From NCBI RefSeq assembly GCF_000150275.1, contig NW_002060946.1, positions 2,809,454-2,873,453 on the forward strand: DNA of 64,000 nucleotides, given 5' to 3'. The notes below the pieces were generated by a model, which did no database searches, was not told the DNA's origin, and saw only the letters and a list, made by a program, of their open reading frames with translations. This DNA is from Trichoplax adhaerens. Taxonomy: Eukaryota > Placozoa > Uniplacotomia > Trichoplacea > Trichoplacidae. Positions 50,534 to 64,000 of this stretch are shown here, piece after piece (the first letter of the stretch is position 1; the number at the start of each line of letters is the position of its first letter). A program made the translations under genes and the position numbers.

Positions 50534-53275
50534 TACTGAATAGCATGGCGATAAATTATCTATGCATTAAGTTATACGGAAAACCAACCATGCATATGAT
50601 ATATAAACTATTTCATGTCATTAATCCGCCAAGCAATTTAATGGATTTGAATACCATGTAGACTTTCAGACTCTGAGTAAATAAGTAGTATAATTTAAAT
50701 AACCTTATTGGCAACGGCGGATTTTGACTATTCCTATTACTAAGAAAGGTGGCCATTACACCCACCTACATTAGTCTATGTAATGATATTGATTTCGGAT
50801 TTCTAGTCGATTTCCAATTTCAAATAACCTTTCACTCTTATTTTTTAACCTCAACAAGTATCAGTAGTGTTGGTTGTAATTTAATCCTAAGTTCTAAACT
50901 ATAATGCAACTAAACATCAATAACTATATTAGATGATAGCGCTATAATAAAATGATATTACAAATTGATACATAATTTTCGGGTGTAATTTTTTTCTATA
51001 TTGCTAACTAGCTATTTGACATTTTATTATTTTAGAAACCCTTATAGCTAGTGCATGTCATTTATACAATATTTACTGCATCAGCTAATATACCTAAGTA
51101 GAGCATATTATCGATGTACATTACTCTATAGCATTAAGTAATACAAGAAAGTCCTAAAGTGATGCATACAATTTATTAAGCTATTCGATTGCTATCTGAT
51201 ATTTTGAAAACGATAGTGTCACAAAACAGCTTTGCAACAAGATAACGTAATATACGATCAATAAGTCAATTCCTTGAACCACGTATCAAGGAACGATATC
51301 TGCACTATCACAAACACTTTTGCTCTACTAGCAGACTACACAAAGACTTAAACGCCTCGTATTTTACGTTAAACACTAATTTGGACAATTCTTCTTTATT
51401 TCACGATATACTGCATTTATATACTATTCCTCAATAGTTCATGAGTCATAGTTAATACAATTAACATTAGAATTATTTACTGAATTAGATATTAATTTTA
51501 GCTACTGCTCCCTTAATGCAGACAACAGTATTTACGAACATAGACATGTAATGACTAATACAGAATAGTCAGATTACGATACGTCCTATCACGGAACATT
51601 TCCATGATAATTTACAGTCTACCATAAGTAAATTACAATCACAATGATTCGAACTGTAAGTAGATGATTTGCATTACCTATTATAACTATTAATTTCAGT
51701 ATGTGTATAAGTGTCACTGTCATAAAAAGTCAGTGCTATATTAAAACACAGTATATCCAAATTAGAAGTTAACTAAATAAGGATAGTCTAACAGAATTAT
51801 CCTAACATAGTTATTTCTACTGTAATACAGTATTTAATACTGTAACAACATAATATATTCACATCAAACTAATTATTATTCGTAATAAAAAGACTTTGGG
51901 TACCGATAGTATTTATACGTAGAATCATACGAAAGATTTCATTTCCGGAGAACTTTACAGGTTCCTTTCTAGTCAATGCTTTAGGGTTTACCACTTTACA
52001 CTATCGCGCTGAGAGCTCTAATATACTGTAGAGGGATCTTGACTCTGCAACAAGCACCTACTAGGAAATGTAGCCCCTGCTGGCTATAATGTAACTAAGA
52101 CTATGTGGTGTGACTGATTGCTACGAAGCTGTATGACATTTAATTGCCAATAGCAAGTGGGTTATATTTGAGTTCTCATTGAATAAATAGCATAGTCATT
52201 CATCAACATTTAAATGCTACTTTCGGATCATACTACGGTTCTGTGTGAACTATTCGTATTGTAGTAGCATACTAATCTGTATTTTCATATAGATTCATGA
52301 ATGTATCTCATTCTTGTTGTTCAATCATCTGAATAATCACATGATAAAAGCAAATGTGACCTTTGTCATATTTAGATATCTGTAATAGCCTGGTAGTATG
52401 ATGAAACACCTTGCTTTCGACACTTATATGGCTCTGGATTTAATAAACAATCAATATTTTATGATACTGGATAAGCGTTAATGTAGTAGAATTAGGATTG
52501 TTTAAATTCAGTCTCATTATAGATCGTTTTATCTTGAATAATAGTTGTCATAGTAGTTATATAATACTTCTAGTGACATCACTAGAAAACATCTATGGAA
52601 CCGCCTGAATCAGGCGAAAGAGTATAAACCATCCAAATTTAATCACGTTACAGGGCTATCGTCTAGCAGTCGAACTAAAATAAGAAAATTTGAACTACTT
52701 GGTAAGCTTTGATTTAGTTTCTTAATTATTGCAATTGTAATTATTAATACTTAATACCTTAAAAAAATGTTAAGGTAAGGAGTATTAAAATTCTATTAAA
52801 AATTCGATTACATTTTGGATATCCATTCCAGCCTAAAGATGGTATCAATAGTGATTAAAATGAAGAATGGTTGTTCCATAAAATATGAAGTTATAAGTCA
52901 TTACAAATTATTACTGTTTTTCGTAGTTTGCTAATAAAATTAAAGAAAATATGACTTCATTTTCAACAAAGGTTAAAAGATAGGTGCGATAGTAAACCTT
53001 AAAAATGAGGAATTACGGTGCTGCGATAGTCATTTTCACACCCTATACTCTAAATAATTAGTACAAAAATCTCCAGATAGGCCTACCTCGTTGAAGATAA
53101 TAATTTAATTTTTAACCTATTACCAGTAAATGCTACCATTAGAATCAGTATTATATCTAGCTAATATTATAATTATTGCTGTTATAGTATCTTATTTAGC
53201 GTCTAAGGCACGTATTGAATTCAATACATTAATTGTTCTAATTTACTTTCTTGAAGCTGACTTCTAGCGAAAAAA
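50534..53275. other. Spacer between genes E and F
   Basis: No exon or RNA gene was recognised. The only structured element seen is the pair of palindromes at 52570-52616. Confidence 0.6.
52570..52616. repeat. Two adjacent perfect palindromes
   Basis: CTAGTGA-ca-TCACTAG (52570-52585) and CGCCTGA-a-TCAGGCG (52602-52616) are separated by 16 bases. Each has 7-base arms with a spacer of only one or two bases. They could be protein-binding dyads, or short stems in an RNA with a larger loop. They lie 660 bases upstream of gene F. Confidence 0.75.
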
Positions 53276-56200
53276 ATGCGTTATATCGTGGTCATTCTTT
53301 ACTTGACCTTTACTGCCGCTCTAGCTTCTACTGCTGGCTTAAAAGAAAGTTACCGACACTTTGCTTACTTAGATGAAAATGAAAAGTTTCAAATGTATTG
53401 GACTGCAAATGATACTTTGCAAATGATTGATATCGCTATTGCAGTTCAGACTACAGGCTGGGTCGGTTTTGGATTCTCTCCTTATACCGGTAGAATGCCA
53501 GGCTCAGATGTAGTCATTGGTTGGGTTGATAATCAAGGAAAAATCTATTTACAAGTGCGTTAGCTAGAATGAACTGCTATTGTGTTTTATTATGTACTTA
53601 TCTACATGAAGTACATAATTCATAAAAGTCTGTTATGACTAGTATAACTGTCAATCTTTTCATTCTATACATAATTGCGTCGTAGAATTTAGTAAAATAT
53701 TTTATTAATTAAATGGATATGCTTAATAAATTATTGATCTCATGTAAAAGGATAGATTTGCGACTGGTCATACCGTTCCGGAATTAGATACACAGCAAGA
53801 CTATACTTTATTCGGCGGTGAAGAGACTAATGGCATGACTATACTAAAATTTAAAAGGAAATATGTAACTGGAGATAGTAAAGATTTAGCGATCGAGGTA
53901 TACAAAGTAATATTTAATATCGATCACAATTTTTGTTCTTGATATAGAAAGAATTTACTGTTTATCTTTCAATAAGCAGACAAGAATAGTGAAAATATAC
54001 AAATTTTTTGTTATTAAGACTAAGTTAAATTAGATAGTCTACGTATCTAAATTCTGTATGTTACTTTCTACCAAATGAAGCTTTAAGTTATAACACATGC
54101 TAGAGATGCGAAGTAATAAGTCTAATATGATTATCGAATTGGAAGGCGTTATGAAATGGACTACTTAAAGTTAATTTACATATTTTATGATTATTAATTA
54201 GGATGGTACAACTAAACTAATCTGGTCTTATCATACTGCTGATCCAACAGCACCCAATGTCTTTACCAAGCATGAATTTCAAGGGACACGAAGCATTAAT
54301 TTATTCAATAGAATTCCAGAATTCGATAAACCACCTTTGCCTAGTGATGTCCAATACGTTGATGTCTTAGCAAAAAATGTATGCCGGGTTCTCGATAATA
54401 AATTGTATATTTATATTTTTAACATTTTAATATAAGCTTGATAGATAATTTATAATCGTTCGCGATTTTATTATTTGGTAAATGATAGCTATAGACACGC
54501 TGAGCTCATTATAATGGTCTTTTTTCGTTAGATAACAATTCCAGCTCAGCATACAGTTTACTGGTGTACTGCTATCAAATTGCCAGAACTTAATAACACT
54601 GGTCATATCATTAAGGTAAGTTCTAATTCAAGTAAAAAGATCTTTAGAGTGAATAATTACTTTTACCTTTGTGGATTTGAAATAGTCTGAACTATACAAT
54701 ATTATTACATTATAACGTAGATCGCACCTAAATTGGTAAAAGGAAATGAAGCTCTCGTTCATCATATTTTGATCTACGATTGCATCTTTGAAGATCATTT
54801 TCATGGTGCTAGTCATGATTGTGACTCACGAAATATGCCATATGGTTTAAGGCGATGTCGAGGGGCAACAGTAATTGGAGCATGGGCTGTTGGTGGTGAG
54901 GTAAGCTATTTTTACAACACTTTAGATGGAGCAAAGCTACTATAGCTCTATTCATATTTCAGTTTAAAATATAATAGTCCCATGATTATGTTAAATTGGT
55001 TAGGAATTCCAAATCACTACGCGATAGACGGGTGCTTTCATTTGTTTCATTCCTATTTTTCTGAACTATTGATTTCCTATGTAACAAAAATCGTAGTAGG
55101 AATGCTTTATGCTTAGAAGCTTATAGCACATGTAATCAATTTCGATTAAAATTACATTTAGCCATTTTCTCTTCCCGCTCATGTTGGCTTACCCATTGGA
55201 GGATCATATGGTAGCAGATATGTTGTTATGGAAACACATTATGACAATCCTAATTTGTACTCAGGTTGTAGGGATTATAATATGCTCTTGAAGGATTTTA
55301 TTCAATCATCGAGCATGTCTGAATTTGATTGAGATGTAACCTATGACGTGAAGTAGAATTAAAGCTATTATTATATCTTGATTTGCGATGACAGGAATTA
55401 AAGATTCGTCCGGAATGAGATTTTATTATACCTCTCAGAAGCGTCAGTATGATGCTGGTATGCTGCAAATTGGTCAATCGGTTAATCCATTCCATATGAT
55501 TCCTGAAGGTCAAAAGACTTGGCAATCAGCTGGATACTGTCCAAGCTATTGCACTCAAAGGGTACTGTACAAACTATAGTAATAGTGAAATTAAGCAAGC
55601 TTGAATTCTAGCGGTAGAGTAATAATTTAATTTTTTTTAATTTGTGAAAAAAAGATTTAAAATCAAATTTACCATCATATCTTTTGCTTAAAAAGTTTAT
55701 TTCTCTGATTAGACCTTTTTTTTTAGCAAATTACCATTAACTTTTATGTAGATTTATGACCATTAGTACTGATATCAATAATTTTATGTTTACAAATATT
55801 AGAATCTCCCAGCAACCGGTATCAATATCATAGGATCAATATTGCATACCCATCTAGTTGGTAAGACGATAGCTATTCGTACCTGATATTTTGGACACTA
55901 AGGTTCTTTATGTAACTATTAACCAACACTATGTTTTATAGGTAGATCACTACAAGTTAAACATCATCGCCAAAAAAAGGAACTACCTTTCCTAGCTCAT
56001 AATCCTCATTATGATTTCAATTATCAAGACATCATGTTCTTAAAGAAGGAAAGAAAAGTATTACCGGTGAGGAAATGGCTGTAAATGCACGTCTGTCGGA
56101 CGTACCAGTAGCTATTCTGTTTATAAATGATAGCTTATGTTACTGATGAATTGACAAGGCTGGTTAACGGTTATGTATTAAAATCTTAATGGCAATTAAT

Positions 56201-57508
56201 CGTATTAGGGAGATCAAATGACTCTGATATGCGGCTACGACACTTCTAATAGATCCAAAATCACAGTTGTAAGTCACAAATTTTTCATTTTAATAGCGCA
56301 GGATTTTTGCTATTAAGAAATCAATTTGCGTCATACTTGCATCTCTGCTTACGCTGTACCTATAGCGAAGCAATTTGTTTACGTAAAAGTTTCAACAATA
56401 GAGCAACACCAATTGTCTAATTTTAACTGTATTAGATCACAGAACGAAATTTAATTTCTAATATCTATTAAAAATAGGATTAGTATCGTTATATAAACTT
56501 GATAGTGCTTGTCAATGATGTTATTGATTGAATTTAGGGTGGAATTAGTACCAGAAACGAAATGTGCTTGGCATATTTCTTGTACTATCCGATACAAGAA
56601 TTATCTGCTTGTATGTCCTACATTCCCTACGCATCATTTCTACCGTTTTTGAATTCATTAAGGGCGTAAGTACGAGATTTAAATGCGTATTATTGGGATT
56701 TAGATGAAGATATTGCAAAGTACATTACAGGTCAATCAGCTCATAATTCTTTTACAGCTACGCTTTGTAGTATATTTCATCCACATGTAATAGTCATTGT
56801 TAGATCAGAAGTGATATTAGCAGTTATCGTCTACTTCTTGTGCGATATTCTTGTATCTACAGACCCTTACCAGAAGCCGTTGCCTTACTTTTAGAAATAT
56901 CGACACAGCATCAAAAACTGATAATACACTTTAATTAATTAAAAATAAGCATGTTTTTCATAAGCTGACAAGTTTAAATTTTAGAAGATAGACTTTTGCG
57001 CTTTTAAACTGTATGTGAAAACTAGAATGTCATTATGTGTACAATTGATTGGAATAAAAAAGTTATAAATATTTCAATCTTTGCTAGAACTGGTCGAATA
57101 CCACCTTATAATGACTATCCCAGCAAGGCACCTTATGTATGGAATGTTCTTGAAAATGCAACGTTTGGCCAAGGCAAATACTTATCCACGTATCGCAAAT
57201 TGGAAAATGAACTTCCAATAAACCATTGGTGTGCAGCTCGGGGTCGAAGGCTGTTGCAAGAGGTAAGGAGATGAAAACAATTTCACCAAGTTCTGCAATT
57301 ATCACCACCGTTAATTGTCCTAAATTACGGCATCGATTACATCTCATTATTTGTTTTCTTTCTTAAATATCCGCAGAAATCTCGTATGGAAATAAAGGAT
57401 TTTGTTAAAACTAAAATCAATATGCCGACTACTAGTGGAGCGAGCCAAATTACATTTCTTAAGGCAATCCCTTTGATCGCAATGGTCTTGGCTTGTTACA
57501 TGGCTTAG
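53276..57508 (+). CDS. DOMON/copper type II monooxygenase (gene F), complete
   Basis: Thirteen exons: 53276-53554, 53751-53897, 54202-54378, 54532-54615, 54721-54900, 55162-55264, 55395-55561, 55803-55860, 55942-56066, 56209-56268, 56538-56665, 57088-57262, 57377-57508. They join in frame into 604 residues. Exon lengths equal those of gene E except the last. The same fused exon 9 is present. Residues 1-20 are a signal peptide. DOMON has GWVGFGFSPYTG. Copper ligands are HHI (exon 5), THY (exon 6), HTH (exon 8) and EMC (exon 11). In exon 8 the HTH is followed by LVG rather than LAG. The C-terminal tail is hydrophobic to the last residue, as in a GPI signal. It is the nearest paralogue of gene E, 2.7 kb away. 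The gene converges on aminopeptidase gene H. The substrate is unknown. Confidence 0.93.
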
Positions 57509-59780
57509 TATTTGCACTACTACAATTCCTAACTTAAATAACAGCGTACCTATATCACAACACAACCATACGATTACTTTATCTCTTAAATGTTCTACTG
57601 CATCGGCTCAAGCCTTTAACAAGGAATTATTATTTACATTCAATGTATGATCGTTCTTTTATTTATATCAAAACAGTACACGCGTAGATCTGATAGATTC
57701 TATCGTCATAGATTATTCTTCATCTAAATCTGGGATACATTTATCATTCATTAATGTGCATTAGCGACTAGGATTATATTCTACCTCATTTCATAGGGTG
57801 CCTAGGTATTTAATATATTGGTTTTAATATTGAGGTTATCGGCATCTGAGTAGATACAATTAGATATGTTTACTTGAGTATTTATAAAAATTTTAAATTA
57901 GGTATGTAGTAAAATGCTGGTTGAACTAGTTAGTGCAAGTTACAAGTAAATATGGAATAAAGTCATAATCTTTGCTATTATTGAATGGTAATAATAGCTC
58001 TGTTATGCAAATATTCAAAACTACTTTGAGTTTTATATTTGATCAAAAGCATCATTATAATCGCAATCGCATTTGCGTAATAGAATAATGTAAGCGACAA
58101 ACGTTTTTCTAAATATTTTAATGAACACAATTTAATTAAATTTCTCTAAGTATTTATATCGCAGTATAAAATTAAAGTACTACACATGCTCTTGTAATAG
58201 TAATCATGTAATGATATTGCGGAATGACAAAGGTAAACAGTACTTCAAGAGTCCAAAGTTAGGCACAGTTTTCCTGCGCATACTATCAATCCTTGCGACA
58301 CTTATTAATTCGTTCATCCTTAAATGCTTTACAAAAGCTTATTATTTTTACGATGATAGAAGTGAAATTTTCGATCGCAACATCATTTAAAATTTAGCCT
58401 TCTGTTACTTAGGATATTTTTTACGAGATGTAAGACGGAGTATTGCACTTTAAATGAACATAAATATTTAACGTTAATATGTAATTGTCGAAATCTATTT
58501 ATTCAAAACTGCTTTATCCGTGCTTAAGAAAACTGGCGGAGGTGATAGTTTTGCTAGGGTACTAGCAGTTAATTTTTGGTTTGATATCATTGCTAGCTTT
58601 CGCGGCATGTAAAGAATAGTAAGATGAACTTTTGCCTGTGTTTCATATATACATAGTTCTAATAGCTAGTAAGACCCTCCGTTCGTGATAGTTCGCATAC
58701 TTGTTTACTGAGTAAAATGTTTCAGTATAATCACTGACCTCTTATAAGCAAAGTGGCCAAATAAAACCCATTCTTCTACTAGGAGTAACAACATAGAAAA
58801 TGTTTAATACTTTTTATACATAATACATTTAATAACCATTCATAACCTAGAAATTTTCTCTGACCGTCTCAAATTATGTTCCGCTTGTAAATTATACTCG
58901 CCCTAATGGTAACGGAGCCGTTTCTAGGAGAGCTATCAATGACTTTACTAGGGATCGTATACCATGATGTTTAACAACTACACAGTCAATTTCTAGGCTA
59001 TTGAACTAGTTATCCCTCGGAAGTATCAACAATAGCAATATTAATGAGTTAAAGTAAGTGAGAGCAATTTTCTTTTAAGCTTTTAGCGTAATTATTATAC
59101 TACCATAAAAAAATATGTGTACTAGAGACTTTGAGTGAATAGTTATGGTATAGACGCTGATAAACAAATTTTTGTTGCGAATTTGAGGTGATTAAGTAAT
59201 AATGGAATCTTTAAGATTTAAGAGAATATACGTAGATCAAATTTAAACAACGTTTATAAACCTTAAAAGCACGACTATTACATCGATCACGAACTAATCT
59301 TGTGGGTAACGACTTGTTATTGTTAGTGACGATCAGAAGTGGCGATGCTAAGTTTCTGTAAACAGCAAATCTTTATTTTAAATTATTCTTAGCGATAATC
59401 AAAACTTCTTTAGTTACAGATTAAACTTATTGTATGTGGTTGATTAGTACAGATAAAATAGATATATAGATCAATATATGCTATACTGATAGTAAACGTT
59501 ATTCAACTTCATATTGTTCGTCTATCGCAGAGCAAGAGGGATGCAAGTCATAAAATGTAGTAAAATAATATAGCTCATTATACCAAAGCGTACAAATGAG
59601 AATATTGCCAGTAAAATAATCAAGCTACTTTATTCAAATTTTAGCATACCAATCTACGTGCAATTATTTTAATTCTAGTTCAATTTTCCACTGATGCACC
59701 AGTAAATAATATAATTCATCAGATTAAATAATAAAAATTGATTTAACCAGATTACTCTATCGAATCGAATTATAATTATA
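57509..59780. other. Spacer between converging genes F and H
   Basis: AT-rich, with stops in every frame. No exon, repeat array or RNA gene was seen. It holds both 3' flanks. Confidence 0.6.
59629..59634 (-). promoter_or_regulatory. Candidate poly(A) signal of gene H
   Basis: AATAAA on the minus strand, about 147 bases after the gene H stop, close to the spacing seen in gene G (about 140). Confidence 0.35.
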
Positions 59781-62700
59781 TTATATGCATTGCATTGATT
59801 GCATGGAATTCATCGATTTCATGTGACCTTTACACCAATCTACAATAGCACCCTCGTGTTTTTGCAGCCATTGTATATTTCTGTGAATACTATTCAGGAC
59901 ACCATTTTTATGTCTGATTAAATCAGGGTGTTTATCGAAAAACGTTGTCATCTAAATCATGAAGAAGAATTATGAAATATCTATACTGACCATAACGAAC
60001 GAATGATTCTTGATTTTAATAAGTACCACTGAAAAAGTGACAGTGGACCTGGACTTGTAGCATTCCAAAAATTAAAACTAAACCATTAATTCAGCTACAT
60101 CATATCTAATCTAGTTGATCTGTTTCAATCGGATAGTAGGGCAGTATATATATACTTCATTTAATACTTAAAATAAATTTAAATGATACTAAAATAGGTC
60201 AAAAAACTAGAACAAGTATGCGCTAAATATCCTTTAGTAACTTTCTTAATGATTATTTTCGAGAAGAACTTATATGTACCATACTGCATCATCAGTACTA
60301 TTTGTAATTAATAATTTTAAATGGATTTACTTTACGAATTACATGCAATATATTTAGAACAAAATCTTAGTAGCAACCTTAATTTTCTGAAGAAATAGTA
60401 AATTAATTTGATAACATCATAATCAAGTAGTTAAAAGTGGCCATAATAATTCCCCTTAAATAATCATGAAGTATATGGGGACTAATAGTTAGCTATCTTC
60501 ACTAAGCAAACGACATTACAATATGAATGTGTAATTCGACACTACAATAATTATAATTGAGCGTTTTCTGTGGTATATAAGCAAAATTAATTACGCAAGG
60601 AGTATTTAGAATAGAATCTATACTCGTAATAAAATTGGATGTAATTTTATCTTTATGGCTCACCTCCATATATTTCATTTTATTGTCAAATCGCTTGACG
60701 GAATTGTGAACTAGTCGTCCAAGTGTTGATAAGGAGCCGGTACTTTTATATCTAAATCGGAAAGATGGAGTGAGTAAAATTTAATTGTTTTTGCCTAGTC
60801 TGCTTTCAACGGATAAATCTGGGTGTACTAGCCATTTATGACAAGGATTTACTACTAATCTTCACAACCATTTAAGAAAATTTTATTATCAGACCTTATT
60901 ATGCGATGTATAATTAAAGATAATAAGCTGAAACTGGAGATTTAAACCGCAATCTGGATTAGTTTGGCCTTACTTACATGGAATAGAAAGTTTGGAAATC
61001 TCTCTTGAGGAATTCCCATGGAAGAAGCTTTCCAACTGATGTTGCAGCAACATTATCAAATACCATCTCTTTCTCGGAAGAAGACATTAATTTATCGTGC
61101 AATGCTTTATGAAGATACCTAGATTTCATTTAAAATTAATAATAATGCAAACGGAATATAGTTATACCATCATAGGAATGTCAAGTATCATTAGCGATTA
61201 CGAACTAGAATTTAAAGCTTTATTTCATCAATCTAATGACAATGGATACTTTTACGAACTTGAATATTAAGATTACAGGTATTCCATGTGTTACTATTAA
61301 AGCACACCGAATATAAGCTACCCTATAGTTTCTATTACTAGTTTGATGGAAGCTACAGTCCTTTCTCTATCATATAAGTCTATTAATACTATTAATCATT
61401 ATGATACTGACGTATTTAATAGCCATGGTTTTTGAGCTTGAGCTAATGCTTTGATGATGTCACGACGAATGAGAACACGGTGGGTAACATTTAATTTATT
61501 CCATAAATGATTGAAAGCCTTAGGTCCCATCGTGGCCACACCTGCTGCGTAAGTAGTATATCGAAGGGAAGGAGGAATTCTGGTATTAAGTAGAAAGTAT
61601 CAATCTGTTACGATGGAGCCGTTCTAACTTTAATTCTATCTAAAATCGTGAATTACGGATGAGCAGTTTCGTTCATCATCCAATCCATGAACAGCTTTGT
61701 TGCATTCATTTCGCAGCAGTGATCGCCGAGACGGCAAGCAATTTCCATTACTGATACTCTTAGTAACCTAAAAGAAATAAATATGATTTATCAATTAGCG
61801 CATTTCAAGATATTTCTTAAAATTTTAACCTATCAGTCTTATTCTAACATCACAGTAAAGAATTGGCTAAAACTATATTCTATAAAAACTAATTCCAGTC
61901 AATTAACTGAAGCATCAATTTTATGGTATTCTACTACCATACCTTTCCAAATGACTACCAGTATCTTGGAATCGTAATCTTCTTACTGTAGGATGTAATA
62001 ATTGCTTGTAGTAATGCTTAATAATCAGAATCATAAAAGTTAGGTGTAGATGGTGCATACAGCATCATAATTTGATCCAAAGGGAAAAGTATATATTTAC
62101 CAAAAAATGACCAAAACTCATCCTACTTTCAAGGCGATCAACTATTGGCTGTAATTTTTCTATTGCCGTATACCATGGTAAGAAATGAGTTTCGTTGACA
62201 AGATATTCTGTCAAAGCAAGACCGGTGCCAAATTTAATTCTTTCTGACCTAGTTTATCGAGAAAAATAATGATATTAGTGATATGGATAGAATTATGCTT
62301 AAAAGTCACCCATTTACTATGAAGTACAATAATCCTCTAGCATTTTCATAATTATGGCAAAAACAAGTACATAATATGAGCATTTAATTTCTTACTCAGC
62401 AAATGTCATTCCATCGTTGATTAGATTAGATCTATCTCTCTTGGTTAAACTCTAATGAAATAAAACGAATAATAAATTATCATATTAATGAACAGTATAC
62501 TTATTTAAGACTTCAATATCAGTAAATATATGGTTATGCAGATTGCCTTAGTGGTGCCATGCTATCAACTGAATTATTTCTTGCAGATATTATCAGTGTA
62601 CAATCTAAGAATTTTATATCGTATAGTAATTACTCCTCACTTAATATTATCTAGTATGATTAATATCGCCGTAATAGCGGTATATTGGATTGCTTCACAT

Positions 62701-63511
62701 TTTGGCTGCTGCATTTATCGTAAAATGATGTTTCAGTACTTACGAAAATATTAATATAAATATTCGTAGCTCAAGGAACTACTCACAGTAAGTAAGGTCA
62801 TGATTATATTAGCAGTTTTAGTCTTTCAGAGCTCAATATTTCCTTAGAACATTATTTTTTATCTAAGAATCTAAATTTTACTTCGAAGATGGATGAATGA
62901 TTATAATTGTCGAAACTTCTGCAAAAATTCAATAGATAAATTGCTTTGCCATCCATTTTAATTGAAAGCTGTGACAACTACCTTGTTATGAGTTTCTTAA
63001 TATAGGTGCAGCTTTCCATAATAGCTACTGCCCTACCGTACATGTGTTATAATCTTGAAACATAATCACTCAATAAAATGTCTAATCAATCAGTGTATGT
63101 AGCTTAAATATTTAAATAATATGGAAATTCTAATTTTTAGTCGTCGGTTTCGGACTTACACCGGGATTTCTTTTCATGGCTTCAGCTAGGCTTTTCCAGT
63201 TCTCTTCAGGATAGTTTACTCTGAAAAATCCATATGATTTCGTGTTAGCCTTAATCCACGCTCCTTGGGGCCAGTCAAAAGTCGTTTCGGCTAAAAATAT
63301 GCCATAGAATGAGTTTAATTATTCACATCAGTAATATTTTCAAATGATAGAATACTCTATAGAAATCTATGCGCTTTACTCTTTCATTTTAATTTCTGAA
63401 AGCTAAGAAAATAATCTAATAAAATTACCATCATTCATTTGAATTAGCTTATAGTGATTTTTAGATACGTTATTGCTCGAAAACCAGTTCATTGGGATTG
63501 TCCATTTATAT
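59781..63511 (-). CDS. M1 aminopeptidase N-like (gene H), C-terminal half; 5' part outside window
   Basis: Ten exons in transcript order: 63429-63511, 63160-63290, 62396-62451, 62101-62248, 61943-62016, 61657-61767, 61412-61579, 60978-61118, 60664-60742, 59781-59951. They correspond one to one to exons 11-20 of gene G. Seven of ten lengths are identical (83, 131, 56, 148, 74, 168, 141); the others are 111, 79 and 171, and all phases agree. They give about 387 residues of the M1 C-terminal ERAP1_C-type helical domain, starting at the YKW-IP-NW motif and including [11 protein letters not shown]. The zinc site (HEXXH, GAMEN) would be encoded to the right of the window, so activity cannot be judged. 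No stop or frameshift is seen. One donor is the less usual GTCAGT (exon ending at 61412). It is a paralogue of gene G in the same orientation, 27 kb away. Between 63512 and 64000 no further exon was found, so the next intron is at least 489 bases. Confidence 0.88.
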
Positions 63512-64000
63512 CTGCAGTTAGAGTTAAATAGGCAAATTAATATCTTATCATTCCTATACCATAATATCTAGCAGTACTAATCTAATCATAACGACATTTA
63601 AAATAAATAGCGACGTATTAACCACAGGAAACGAATACCGTTGACGATCTGCTAAAGTAAAAATGGTGAGCTCTTAGCTCTCGATAAAGTTCAGGAAACG
63701 TGTTTAATTTACCTTAACAATATTAATTTTATTAGTTCCCTACAGTAATGTATTAGTATGACTTTCTCAATGTCATATTTGTTGCTTTTTCTATGCTTTA
63801 ACGAAGCTAATGATTAAAATACTATTAACGTATATTTAAACCGAGACTGTTAAAACTCCTTGCCTGCTCATTTCGGGCGTTATTGTTTTGACGATGCGTT
63901 CGCTATTTAAAATACCCTTAAACTTTTTATGCCTTGCTATTAATCACTAGTGCTAAAATTTTACGCTTATTAATATCGAAACCATTATAATAAGACAAAA
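63512..64000 (-). other. Intron of gene H running off the window
   Basis: No counterpart of gene G exon 10 (with the WIRQMGHP-like motif) can be read here, so this is treated as intronic. In gene G the equivalent intron is only 99 bases. Confidence 0.5.

Noticed and set aside
62530-62754. Plus-strand hydrophobic frame of 74 codons
   Set aside because: It lies in an intron of gene H, has no motif, and its hydrophobicity follows from AT-rich codons.

Overview
This window is nuclear DNA of an animal. All the recognisable genes are split by spliceosomal introns with GT donors and AG acceptors. The DNA is AT-rich, introns are mostly about 70 to 500 bases, and the proteins are animal ectoenzymes. 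An early-branching metazoan with a compact AT-rich genome, such as a placozoan, fits best, but that is an inference from gene style and base composition. I saw no bacterial operons, rRNA, tRNA or CRISPR array.

Two gene families fill the window. The first is a plus-strand tandem cluster of DOMON plus copper type II ascorbate-dependent monooxygenases (the MOXD1 / dopamine beta-hydroxylase family). It has intact copies at 7821-12179 (gene B), 26578-31594 (D), 46534-50533 (E) and 53276-57508 (F). A nearly intact copy at 15283-21126 (C) has a 2-base frameshift in exon 1. A heavily decayed pseudogene (A) lies at 2277-4131, and a lone relic of exon 12 lies near 21.9 kb. Rebuilt exon by exon, the intact proteins are 604 to 608 residues, close to the family norm. 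Their exon lengths are almost identical from gene to gene. The second family is M1 zinc aminopeptidase N-like ectopeptidases on the minus strand: a complete 20-exon gene at 32901-40711 (G, about 995 residues) and the last ten exons of a paralogue at 59781-63511 (H), whose catalytic half lies beyond the right edge.

Layout from left to right: non-coding DNA; pseudogene A; a spacer with a strong hairpin, a 61-base tandem repeat and a possible homeobox relic; gene B; a spacer with a 235-base tandem repeat; gene C; the exon 12 relic; gene D; gene G converging on D; a 5.8 kb spacer; genes E and F; gene H converging on F. The order 'monooxygenases then a converging aminopeptidase' therefore occurs twice (B-C-D with G, E-F with H), which suggests a duplicated module. 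C and D also sit inside a more recent duplication of roughly 8 kb that includes introns and flanks.

The intact monooxygenases have an N-terminal signal peptide and a hydrophobic C-terminal tail, so they are probably lumenal or cell-surface enzymes held by a GPI anchor or a terminal membrane segment. Gene G is a type II membrane ectopeptidase with a Thr/Pro-rich stalk. Both families act in the secretory pathway or outside the cell on small amines or peptides. A shared pathway is possible, but the sequence does not show it. All gene models come from reading splice signals and from comparing paralogues inside the window. No transcript data or database search was available.
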